Positions 46,401 to 56,770 of a stretch of 64,000 bases of DNA are shown piece by piece (positions within the stretch are counted from its first letter, which is position 1; every line of letters begins with the position of its first letter). The stretch is from Papaver somniferum (lineage: Eukaryota; Streptophyta; Magnoliopsida; Ranunculales; Papaveraceae). The position numbers and the translations under genes are program-made. The stretch is from contig NC_039368.1 in NCBI RefSeq assembly GCF_003573695.1, positions 11,970,360 to 12,034,359 on the forward strand. Reading direction: 5' to 3'. Under the pieces are notes generated by a model, which was not told the DNA's origin, searched no databases, and saw nothing but the letters and a program-made list of their open reading frames with translations.

Positions 46401-47864
46401 GCTCAACACTACCCTTACGTATAAGTATACAGTAAAGTCTGTTTGTTAATCTTATCCAATTCCCAGTGTTGTCCAATATACTCTCTACAGAACTATGCTG
46501 ACAGAACTTTAAGGAAGTAACACCTTGTATAGGAGTCAGTAATCACAACCAACATGGATACATAAATCAACAAACTAGTCCAATAATATGATTAGTTCTG
46601 TCAATATGTTCTATATACCATGTATCAGAACACCTTTTCATAGTGCAACAAGCTCTACTTCATCTTCAAATGCAACCTGAACTACTGGTAACCCATTTGC
46701 AGTCATCACTCTATTCCTTTTTCACCTTTACATCTCATGTAATAAGCTTTTAAATGTCTTCCACACTGAAAATATTACACATTTAATGATAATAAGCTCA
46801 AAATGTAACTAAGCCAGAAACACAATTCTGTATATACCCTGGTTGTAGAACATGAAATAACAAAGTGAAATAGAAATAGAAGTAGAATGTTGGAATTTCA
46901 TCCCCAAAATCATCATTTATTAGACTTAAACATGATCATATAAATATTTATGATGAGAACATTCTTAACCCTAGAATTAGCATGCTCAACAAGCTAGAAA
47001 TAACCTTATGAAGAGCTATTAGCACATACTAAACAGGAATGGATCACCATCATAGTTCTGACTTATCTATAACATATATATGGTTGTATCAATAAGAACA
47101 ATCAATACATGGTTGCTTCTGAATTGATCGACATCAGTTAGGACAGCTAACAACATGATACCGACACCATAAAAGTTCAGTAGAAGAAAATAAAATCATT
47201 ACATAATTAGAATAGGTCAATGACTTAGCTTCTACTTCATTTTACTCTTACTCAATCAATGGTAGATCAAAAATTCAGGTTATATACGAAAGAGGATAGA
47301 AGAGGGCTTAGTCATTCCTTAAGTAGTTGTGTGTCATCCTACATGACCATCATTAGTTGGATGACATCTCACTAGATGAATCATGCTTAGTCAACATGGC
47401 ACACCAGCTAACATTAAGCTAATCTAATTTATATATTTAACCCTAATCTATTTTTAATCTGGTATATACTTAATCCATCTTAAATTAGAACTAAACATAT
47501 ATTAGCTTAACCTAAGCCCGATTGTTGTTAAACCAACATAAAGTCTAACAAATTAATCTTTGTTTTTTGTGGTGCATCTTGATATCTTTTTATGTAGAGG
47601 GTTCCTTCGGTGTTTACAACCTCGCATTTGAGAAACATAACAGAGACGGCGATGATCACTCTTATGGTTTCAGACGGGAGAACATGGCAAGTCAAATATG
47701 TTTCTTCATCATCAATTTATCGAAGAATATCGCAGGGCTGGCGTAAATTTGTTTCAGATAATGATCTAAAGGAAGGTGATGTCTGCATCTTTGAACTACT
47801 AAACCTCGAGAAATTTCTTAGGATGAAAGTTCACATTTTCCGACTCTTACAAGGTCTGGTATAA
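40448..47864 (+). CDS. VRN1-like REM protein with three B3 domains (copy C), split by a retroelement in its last intron
   Basis: Five exons: 40448-40498, 40935-41340, 41425-41591, 41919-42308 and 47598-47864. They join in frame to 426 aa, the same length as copy A. B3-1 spans 1-93 ('MYFFKMFHTS' start; 'FENGWPEFVEVYSICVGHV'), B3-2 about 191-290, B3-3 about 318-426 ('SDGRTWQVKYV', 'GWRKFVSDNDLKEGDVCIFE'). The last intron is 5289 bp because an LTR element (42511-47550) has landed in it; the other copies have 172-218 bp there. The final exon keeps its frame, its acceptor ('tttttatgtag') and all B3 motifs despite lying 5 kb away, so the gene may still work. Splicing efficiency or premature polyadenylation inside the LTR is the main doubt. 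Gene finders will likely split it. Confidence 0.85.
42511..43176 (-). repeat. Left LTR (3' LTR) of the intronic element
   Basis: 666 bp, TG...CA. It is preceded by AATTA and followed by the polypurine tract complement 'tctcccactttgttt'. It matches 46888-47550. Confidence 0.92.
43370..44230. repeat. Degenerate short repeats inside the intronic element
   Basis: The interior is built of repeated phrases such as 'gtctcaattaaga', 'gagattt' and 'atctcaa'. The clearest part is a 56-57-bp tandem repeat starting at 43764, 43821 and 43877 ('tgtctcaattaagaaactac'). No coding potential. Confidence 0.8.
46888..47550 (-). repeat. Right LTR (5' LTR) of the intronic element
   Basis: 663 bp, TG...CA, followed directly by the AATTA target duplication and then 47 bp of REM intron before the last exon. 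That exon therefore lies very close to an LTR promoter that points away from it. Confidence 0.92.
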
Positions 47865-48211
47865 ATCAGAGCGCGAATGTACCATTGAAGAAACCCACGC
47901 ACGAATGCACGCATATATGCCTGGTAATTTTGTAATGCATGCATATATTCTTAGTAATTTTATAATTTTGATTTGTACTAGAACTACAAACTTTCTTGTG
48001 AGAGGGTTTTTTGGAAGGGGATTCTTAAGGAAAAACGACTTCTGGAAAAGTCAACTTCAATTACGATTGCCAATTGGAAAGTTGTCATTTTTTTTTTTTG
48101 GAAAATGTGTCTTTTCCACACCTCTCTTTATTTCTCAAGAAACTGGAAAGCATTCAAGTTTCGCCACAAATAAATTTTTTACAGTTGCAAATCATATTGA
48201 GCAGGCCGGGT
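47865..48211. other. 3' region of REM C
   Basis: Holds the 3' UTR and downstream DNA. A plus-strand ORF of 103 codons (47905-48216) has no recognisable domain. Confidence 0.4.
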
Positions 48212-48905
48212 CCTAGTTAGCAATTCGGGATTCGGCAAACGTACGGAACGGCAAACGTACGAGTATTATACGGTTTTGTAAAATCCAGATTCGGTCCAGA
48301 ATTCGGTCAACGGGACGTGATTCGTCATTAATTCGGAACGGCATACGTACGTGTATAATTCGATTTATAAATGTGAGTTCGGCTCTGAAAATTCGGTATC
48401 TATATATAACAAATAATTTGTATTTATAAGGTCATAGACAAATTTTTATGCATATGTGTGAGTTATTTAAGGAAAAAATAAACTCAATATGATGATATTA
48501 ATAATATATATAACATTAGTTATCCATAAGGACGTCGTATGGTGGTTTAGATGCTTGGTTAGTGAGTTTGAGATCTCTCTGACCTTCACCTTCAAATCTC
48601 TTCAGTCGTTTTTGTTTCATAAAAATTACAACACGTCTAATATTCGGTCGTGTATGTTCGGGAGGCAGTAAAGCCCAAAAAGTGGAGTCTTTGAAAAGTA
48701 AAAGTTAAAGAATTTATGGCGAATTAAGCGGACGTATCATTCGGGATACGTAAAATTCGTGAACGATTCGCGAATAATCCGGGAATGCCACATAATACGC
48801 GACTTGGGTTCGGAGTTGCTAACGTACGCGAATAAGACGGTAAAATTCGTGATACGGAAAAATTCGCGAATGATTCGCGAATCATTCGCGAACTTACTAA
48901 CTAGG
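48212..48905. mobile_element. Non-autonomous element with 8-bp target duplication (hAT-like)
   Basis: 694 bp bounded by 'cctagttagcaa' and 'ttactaactagg' (inverted). The host site is duplicated perfectly as GGCCGGGT (48204-48211 and 48906-48913). Both ends are packed with 'attcg', 'cgaat' and 'acgtacg' subterminal repeats, as in hAT elements. No transposase is encoded. Confidence 0.9.
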
Positions 48906-49210
48906 GGCCGGGTGAAACATATTACACATCTAAGAGGAAAATTGCTTGATGATCCACCAGATCCGGAGGATGGGATCTCTTATCTTTTGCAACATCTCCG
49001 GCTACTGATAGGGTACTGTCCCTAGCTCGTCATAAACTCATGGATAAAACTTAATTCAAAAAACGGTCTATAATTTGAGGGATCCCAATACGGTGGTAAC
49101 TACGCCCATACATAGGTGCACGTACATCTTAATCCAACCTATAGGTCATTTCTTCTATGGAGCGGGTATAGATCGTGGTGATTGGCTCTAATACCAAATG
49201 ATAGGGTACC

Positions 49211-49351
49211 CAGGGACGGATCCAGGAAAGATAAATGTCCTTTTAAGACCCGGGCTAGAAATCTTGGTCGAGCAAAAAAAGAAATGACTTGTGGACTGGG
49301 AAGCCTACCCGAGCTAAAGCCCCCTTTAGCCCAGCTGTAGGTCCGTCATTG
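49211..49351. mobile_element. 141-bp hAT-type MITE
   Basis: Ends 'cagggacggatcc' and 'ggtccgtcattg' are imperfect inverted repeats. The flanks 'agggtacc' (49203-49210) and 'aggatacc' (49352-49359) match in 7 of 8 positions, the target duplication size of hAT elements. Confidence 0.8.
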
Positions 49352-49359
49352 AGGATACC

Positions 49360-50254
49360 GACCCTATCTCGTTATGAGTCCCATGAATATAACTCAATTC
49401 AAAAATCGGTCTACAAGTTAAGGAATCTCATTGACTTATAAACTACTCATCCATATAAGTAATGTGGACTAGGGTCCCAAAAGCTACAAAAAGGATGTCA
49501 AAGGATGCTGAAGCAGCACGCATCTTTTACAAACTTCCCTTACAAGTACATTGGGTGAAATTTGTACCCTTAAGGTCGGATTCAACTCAATTTTAAAGCC
49601 GAGAATGTGGTTGGTTTGGTTGATTATTTTTTTTTAAATAAATTAAACAATCTTTTGATAAATTAATAAATTATTAATAAATATATAATTTAATAATTAT
49701 TAATTTATGCGGTTATTTAATATCGCGATAAATGATAAATTTTATCGATCCCGACCCTATTATTTTATAGGGTTATACAGTAATTACAATGGAAAGGTGA
49801 AAAAATCTTGTATTCAAACTACTATACTTAAGTCACTGAATTCCAGACTTTTGAGCCCAAAGAGCTCTTCTAATCTAAGTTGGTGAAGATACCAAAGCCC
49901 CTAATAGGGGGTATTATATTTTTTAGAGTGTGCCAATCTCTTTTTTTCTATACGCATTTTGATAGACCACCGAATAATTTGTTACCCCTGTTAAAAAATC
50001 TTGGAAGATACATCTATTGAAAATGAGCTTCATGACCTTTATTAGCCAATGAAGGATCTATGATAAAATCATTTTTGTGCCTCGATTAAAAGCTTCTTTA
50101 GCTTTATCTTCATTTCCATGTAAGAATTCGAAATTGGTTCTATTCCAGACGGTAGGTTGAGTAGTGAGAGTACGCAATCTATCATATAAATCACTACTGA
50201 GAGAAGAATTAGAAGTGGGATGTTCGACCCTCGTGGTCTTCATGACTAGTACAA
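49360..50254. other. Intergenic DNA including a very A/T-rich tract
   Basis: 49620-49760 is almost pure A/T ('aataaattattaataaatat'). The rest is unassigned. A 68-codon minus-strand ORF (50058-50264) is not convincing. Confidence 0.4.
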
Positions 50255-51300
50255 TCGTTGTCATGTTGGGGAGGACCGACCAAAGAAGAACCTGAAGATG
50301 GGGTTATCTACGACTGTTTTCGCCCAGTTTTTTTAAAAAAAGGTACTTTCACGTTGTTTCATAAAAAGTGATATTTTCACCTTGTTTCAGAAAAAGTGAT
50401 ACTTTCACCCCGTTTCAGAAACATAACGGAAGTATCACTTTTCCTGAAATGAAATGTGAAAGTATTACTTTTCCAGAAACGGAAAATTAGTCGATCTCTA
50501 AACCAAAATATGATTGCATGATGTGCTATGCATCCTTTGTGGTGGTTTGCATAATGTCTATACATTAAATTTTCGAGAATTATGCTAAATCGAAAGTATC
50601 ACTTTTCTTGAAACGAGGGAGTACATCGTTTTATTAGTTGCAATGGAAAATTAGTTGATGCATGAACCGAAATGTGGTTACATAAACTATTATGTATCCT
50701 TTATGGCAGTTTTGTATAATAGATACTCCCTCCGTCCCTAATTAGATGACATATACCATAAATAAGTGGAGTAATAGATTAGCATTATTATAAGAAATAT
50801 GTAAAATTTTATAGCCATATTTACATTCATTAAGTAGGTGTTTTAAAATGCTTTCCAATGATATAAAGTTTACGAAAATCCGTTGTATAGTTTGAGAGAT
50901 AAATCATTTCTAAATTTACTAGTAAATTTTAACTAGGTCATCTAATTAGGGACATATGTAGTATACATTTAATTTTCAAAAATTGTGCCGAAAATGATAA
51001 ATACCACCGAGTTTTTCATAAAAACTTTAAATTTGATATTGTTGTTTGTAGTCATTGCGTAGATTTTTTTTATAACCTTTCCAATGATATAAAATTTGTA
51101 AAATTCAAAGGTACGGATTTTTAGATATTCTATATTAGAGTTTTCATTCCAATTATACCACTCAAAAAATAGGATAACAAAGAGTAATTTGATTAAAAGG
51201 GAGGCGCATTTTCAGATTTTCAGGTGCACACTACGTACCAAAGAAAAAAAATCCAATCTTTTTGTGTCAATTGATCACTTAGATTTTACAAAAAAAATGG
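50255..51300 (+). mobile_element. Dispersed repeat family, copy 2, interrupted by a MITE
   Basis: Left edge 'ttggggaggaccgaccaaag' at about 50268. Then several 'gtgatactttcac'-type units in both orientations (50350-50480), then the body shared with copy 1. A Stowaway MITE (50726-50961) sits inside the phrase that other copies show uninterrupted ('gcataatggttatatacc' near 62900). The right part, 50970-51240, repeats 'attgttgtttgta' and 'atgatataaaatttgtaaaa'. Confidence 0.6.
50726..50961. mobile_element. Stowaway MITE 1 (Tc1/mariner)
   Basis: Left end 'ctccctccgtccctaattag' and right end 'ctaattagggacatatgtag' are inverted. 236 bp, flanked by TA on both sides (50724-50725 and 50962-50963). 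CTCCCTCCGT is the classic plant Stowaway terminus. No coding region. Confidence 0.92.
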
Positions 51301-51322
51301 CAATATACCCAATAATTAGTTG

Positions 51323-51560
51323 AACCGTTGACATGGTGCGAGGGTCAACCGAAGAAAGAGTCTGAAGATGGGTTTGTCTGAGACTACTTTCACCCCGTTT
51401 CTGAAAAAGTGATACTTTCTCCCTATTTCAGGAAATGTGATACTTTCGGTCCGTTTCAGAAAAAGTGATACTTTCGCTCTGTTTCAGAAAGAGTATCACT
51501 TTTCTTGACTCGAAGGAAGTACATCTTTTTATTAGTTGCAACCGAAAATTAATTGATGCA
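51323..51560 (+). mobile_element. Dispersed repeat family, partial copy 3
   Basis: Starts with 'gacatggtgcgagggtcaacc' like the other left edges, then a run of 'gatactttcg/c' units (51410-51510) in both orientations, and stops at 'taactagtacaattgttgcc', where copy 4 begins. It appears to be a tandem partial duplication of the left end. Confidence 0.55.
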
Positions 51561-51561
51561 T

Positions 51562-52130
51562 AACTAGTACAATTGTTGCCACGGTGGGAGAGCTGACCGA
51601 AGAAAGAATCTGAAGATGAGGTTTTTCTGCGATTACTTTTGCCCCATTTCAAGAAAAGTGATACTTTCACTCTGTTTCAGAAAAGGTGATACTTTCACTA
51701 TGTTTTCAGGAAAAGTGATATTTTCGCTCTGTTTCAGAAAAAGTATTACTTTTCTTGAAACGGAGGGAGTACATCGTTTTATTAGTTGCACTGGAAAATG
51801 ATAAATACCTCCGAATTTTTCGTAAAACTCTAAATTTGATATTGTTGTTTGTACTCATTGTGTATTTTTTTTTATAAATTTTCCAATGAGATAGAATTTG
51901 TAAAATTTCAAGGAACATGTTTTTAAATGTATATTAATGTTTTCTTTCCAATTATATCCCTAAAAATTAAGCTACATTAGGAGTTATAGTAATCGGAGTA
52001 TAAGAGAGTGGCATTTTTTCAGGTTCACACTACCAAAAAGAAACCCAATATTTTTGTGTCAATGATCACTCAGATTTTACAGAAAAGTGGCCATATAAGG
52101 TCTTCCCTCGCTTCGCTCGGTCGGTCCAAT
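51562..52130 (+). mobile_element. Dispersed repeat family, copy 4
   Basis: Left edge 'ccacggtgggagagctgacc', 'gatactttcact' units (51655-51760), then the full body to 'agattttacagaaaagtggc', and a right edge 'cgcttcgctcggtcggtcc' near 52108-52127. That edge is roughly the inverse of the left 'gg(a)ccgaccgaag', suggesting terminal inverted repeats. No ORF. Confidence 0.55.
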
Positions 52131-52186
52131 TATTTTTTTCTATTAAACATCGAAAAAGGTGGATGTTTGACTCCGGTTAGCTTATA

Positions 52187-52472
52187 CTCCATACGTTCCT
52201 GTTATATAGGCGGAATTTAGAAATTTACTAGTCCCATTAGATATGCGGAGCTCTAGTTCCAAAGTTATTTTTCTCACATACGCCCGTATTTATGATGCAT
52301 GAGTATTATACGATTTAGCTTTATATATGAGATAGAGATAAATAAAATAATATTTGTATTGAAACAAGGGAAGAACAAATTAGGAAAGTAGAAGAAAATT
52401 TATGAAAACTAATATTTTTATTATTTTAATAGAATTACTACTTCTCCGCCTATTTAATAGGGAAAGAGGGAG
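52187..52472. mobile_element. Stowaway MITE 2
   Basis: Left end 'ctccatacgttcctgttata' and right end 'aatagggaaagagggag' are inverted, each followed inward by 'taggcgg'/'ccgccta'. 286 bp with flanking TA (52185-52186 and 52473-52474). Confidence 0.85.
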
Positions 52473-52474
52473 TA

Positions 52475-52594
52475 ATGTTTTTGAAAAAATTTCTTCCTCG
52501 TGTTTCTATTATTTTGCTTGCTCTCCTTGTAGTTCCTTCTGTCCATGATTGTTTTATTTTATTCTTTTCTTTTGTCGAAGCTTTAAGCTTGAAA
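52475..52594 (+). other. Possible signal-peptide ORF cut off by an LTR element
   Basis: An ATG at 52475 opens a frame with a basic start and a long hydrophobic run, 'KKFLPRVSIILLALLVVPSV', as in secreted proteins, but it runs straight into the LTR at 52595. No continuation was found after the element (61307 onward). It could equally be chance T-rich sequence. Low confidence. Confidence 0.2.
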
Positions 52595-55050
52595 TGCGGG
52601 GGTCTAACAACACCACCCAATATTTCGCTTAGCAATATGTATGGACTAACTCCAATATATTTTGCTAGAGAATCAACTAGACAGTCAGACTCAATCTAGC
52701 TTAAAGTATATCAAGGAGTTAATATCTCTCTTTTGTTTTGATTTACTCGAGCTAATAGAAATCAACGAGCCTTTAATCAAACACAAGGAATAACTTGGAT
52801 GGTACCAAAGACCAATATCCAATGATCAATCAATGACAATCAACAACCAAAGGTTAGATTACTCTAATTGATGATCTAACGCACAACCTGTATTATTTCA
52901 ATTATAAAGATAAAACAATATAATGCGAAAATTTAAATAACACGGACACCAAAATTTTTGTTAACGAGGAAACCGCAAATGCAGAAAAAACCCGAGACCT
53001 AGTCCAGATTGAACACACACTGTATTAAGCCGCTACAGACACTAACCTACTCCAAGCTAACTTCGGACTGGACTGTAGTTGAACCCCAATCAATCTCCCA
53101 CTGATCCAAGGTACAATTATGCTCCTAGAACTCTGATCCTAGCAGGTTACTGCGCTCTTGATTCCCTTAGATGATCTCACCCACAATTAAGAGTTGCTAC
53201 GACCCAAAATCGCAGGCTTTGACAATAAACAAATCTGTCTCCCACAGAAAAGTCTATCAAAGGATCAATCTGTCTCCCACAGATAAACCCTAAAGGTTCT
53301 GTTCCGTCTTTTGATAATAATCAAGGTGAACAGGAACCAATTGATAATCCGGTCTTATATTCCCGAAGAAAAGCCTAGAGTTATCAATCACCTCACAACA
53401 ATCTTAATCGTATGGTAGCGAAACAAAATGTTGCGGAATCATAAACAATGGACGAAGATATTTTTGATTACTTTTTATATCTTGCCTATCATAGATATCA
53501 ATCTCAAGCAAATAAATATGATTGTACTCGTACGATAGAAGATGCAAGATCAGATCACACAACTACGATAAAAGTAGTATCGGTCTGGCTTCACACCCAA
53601 TGAAGTCTTTAAGTCGTTAACCTGGTTTTAGAAGAAGAAAATCAAAGGTTAAAGGAGAATCGACTCTAGCACTGAAACTAGTATCACACGTAAGGTGTGG
53701 GGATTAGTTTTGCACAATACTAGATGTCTCCTTTATGTAGTCTTTCAAATCAGGGTTTGAAATCAATGTTAGATTATAAACAAAGCAATCAATATTCACC
53801 GTTAGATGAAAACCTGATTTAGATTAAAGCTAATATTTCTCAACCGTTAGATCGAAAACTTAGCTTGTTACATACAAATGACAATGCATGCTTCTAGGTT
53901 TGTTAACCGTACCCAAACATATGCATTTGTTGGTTCAACAATAGTTAACCAAAAGGTTAGACATATGAGCATTTCATATCAACCACGTTCTTCTTCACCA
54001 TAACTGCTAGTTCAAATGACTTCAAATGAACTAGTTAGAGAGTTGTTCAATTGCAAGGAAATCTTATGTACTACACAAGAAACGATTGAAGAAAATATGA
54101 TTTGTATCACTTGAATAGGTTCATGAACTTTTATAGCCACGGTTTGCAAACTGCATTCCTTAGTCTTTTTAAGTTTAAGTTCTGAAATCATCTTCAGATA
54201 TGTAACCTTCTAAAGTTCGCAGACTAGGTTCGCGGACTTAAGTTACCGGTCAGAATTTACAAACTCCAGCAGAAATTCTCAGGTTTGAGAACTTCGCCGG
54301 TTCACGAACTGGGTTCGCGGACGGAGTTCGCGGACTTAGCTTCACGCAAGTAGTTTTTCAACTCCAGCAGAAATTCTCGGGTTTGAGAACTTCGGCAGTT
54401 CGCGGACTGAGTTCGTGGACTTGGCTCACGCCATTCTTCCGGTTCTTTTGATCAACAAAGTTCGCAAACTTATACATAAATGTGTTTCCACAACAATGCT
54501 TATGTCCACCATTGGTTATGTAATCTAAACTCTCATTTCAATCATTGAAACATTCTTAGAGGATGTTATATAGTTGTTACACCATTTCTCGTCAAAGCAA
54601 TTTTAAAGTGATTGAAACATATTACGAATTTCGTCACATGGAAAAGATAAACTCGGTTAAAGCGAAAAGATTACCAACACATATTTCGAGATATAGATAG
54701 GTGAGGTATACTCGGCTCGAAATACCAAATATGTATAATCCAAGTATATATATATAGCATACGACTTCTTGGCTCAAACAGTAGGAGATAGATTAGATAG
54801 ACTTTTGAGTGACAGATAAGTTCTAGTCTTCACATACCTTTTTGTCGAGAAGTTCCACCGGTTCCTTGAGTAGTTCTTCTACTTGTATGATGAATCTCCA
54901 TGAAGTCCTTGAGCTCAACTACACTTTCTATCATAGTCCGAGACTTAGCTATAATAGACTAGAAATCAAGACTTATAGTTTGATCACTAACATTGACAAA
55001 CATGCTTGAGATAGCAACGCATGCGAGTTCTACTGGGAAATTCTCTAACA
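52595..55050 (-). repeat. Left (3') LTR of the SIRE-like element
   Basis: About 2456 bp, from 'tgcgggggtctaacaacacc' to 'ttctctaaca'. It matches the right LTR over its whole length with small indels. It includes a cluster of 'gttcgcggact' repeats at 54210-54430 and, on the minus strand, 'gctatatatatat' (about 54745-54760) as a candidate TATA box near the LTR start. Confidence 0.92.
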
Positions 55051-56700
55051 ATCTCCCCCTTTGTCAATTTTAGTGACAAAACTATCAATACATATGGAAT
55101 ACAAAATAGATAAAGAAACTTTAGTATCTCCTATTCCACATGTATAATCTTCAACATTCCTTGGAATCTTCGTCACTTCCAAGTACTCCAATGATCCCAA
55201 TGGTTGTAAGTTTAATCATCGTTGTTGAAGATCCGTAGCTATAACAATGAGAAAGCATCGGTCTTGATCATTGTTATACAGTGTCATAGTATTATTACAC
55301 AACGTCAAATTTCAATTGTATCACAACTTCAACAATAATACTATGGTGATATGTATCACTCCCCCTTAGTCAATACTCCATCTCACATGGAAACCACTCC
55401 CCCTTACCCAATGGTCCGAAAAACATATGTATTTGTAGTGTGAACTACATATTAATTCTCCCCCTTTTTGTCAATAAAATTGGCAAAGGTATAAGAACGG
55501 AATCATAATGAAATTTCCGAAAGAGACATTTCATGACTAACAGAAGAAATACATACCAACTAATTTAGATACAATCATAAAGCCGAAGCTAAATGCATTC
55601 ATCAAGGAGTTTAAAGATACAAGATAACCCCTGTAAAATTCCACAGCCTCACACCCCTCAAGATATGACAATTAAGCACAAGTTCAAAAGAACTCTCCCC
55701 CATTTGATGTCATTTCCGAAAGAACAACAAGAGCGACCTTAATTTCAAAAGAAAAGAAGGATTTTTATTGGACACCAAAAACCATGAGAATGATTTTCTA
55801 TATCCAAAAACTCAATCAAATTAATCACTAGTAAACCCATGATTAATTTAATCGGAATACGCAATCAAATTAAACACAAAAAGTGATCGATTCAATTGAT
55901 TGTTCTCAACATAAGATACTTATGGAGCTACGACTAAGTTAACCATAAGATAATGATTAGCTTAACCGTTCATATACTCAACACAAGAAAACCTTATGGA
56001 GTCACGAAAATACTCAACTAGATTAATTACAAGAGAACCCATAATTAATCTAATTGGAATATACAACCAAACTAATTATCAAAGTAATCAATTTAATTGT
56101 CATTTGTTTTGCTCGACAAAAGAATACTTACGGAGCAATAACTGAATAACCAAACAAGATGATTAATTTATTTTAATATGTTCGACATAATATATCTCAC
56201 GGAACAACAACTAAGCTAAGAGAATTAACTTGGTTGTATAATGCTCAACATAAGATAGATTACGGAGCCTCACAATAATACGTAAAATATGGATCAAGGA
56301 TGATTAATACTGCGGAATACACAAGGATTCATTCTATCTTCAATCACTATTTACATAACGACAATAGTATACATAATCCTTGAAAACAAAAGATTTTAAC
56401 CTATCTTCCATCAAATAATTGACAATATAGACTTAACTTTTGTATTTGTCAAAAGTCCATTCATTCTTTTACCAGTGCGTGAATATCGACCACGAACGAC
56501 TTTAATTTTGACAAAGTATGGGACAAATATAGTTCACGGACGTAAACACCAATCCCATAACCCATTGCAATATAACAAATCATAAAGATTAAATACTTCA
56601 AAACATCATCCTCCAAAAAGTTTTTAGAATTTAAACCAATAAACCTAAAAAAAACACAAGAAGATGAAACATAATAGCTATGTGTAGTCACAATCATTGC
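55051..56700 (-). other. 3' interior of the SIRE-like element, no coding region
   Basis: Directly inside the left LTR lie polypurine tract complements at 55051 and 55457, the latter with 'ctccccctttttgtcaataa'. The rest is A/T-rich with repeated 'ctaattgga' and 'ttaaccataaga' phrases. No ORF with features. Confidence 0.55.
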
Positions 56701-56770
56701 TATTCAAGCACTAGTTATTCTTCCAACTAAACCAAAAAGAAGACGTACTAGGCAACAATATGAACAAAAA

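Larger units (their letters stand above)
42511..47550 (-). mobile_element. 5.04-kb non-autonomous LTR retrotransposon (LARD-like) in the REM C intron
   Basis: Two LTRs, 42511-43176 and 46888-47550, both TG...CA ('tgttggaatt' ... 'aagtctaaca'), flank a 3.7-kb interior. The insertion site is duplicated perfectly as AATTA (42506-42510 and 47551-47555). Next to the left LTR the minus strand reads 'aaacaaagtgggagatg', a polypurine tract, so the element runs on the minus strand, antisense to the REM gene. No tRNA primer-binding site was recognised beside the right LTR. The interior has no ORF above 90 codons and no gag or pol motif. The LTRs differ by roughly a tenth over the first 160 bp that I compared, so the insertion is not recent. 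Confidence 0.93.

Noticed and set aside
52450..52635. 61-codon minus-strand ORF spanning the MITE edge and LTR boundary
   Set aside because: It crosses two insertion boundaries, so it cannot be an old gene.
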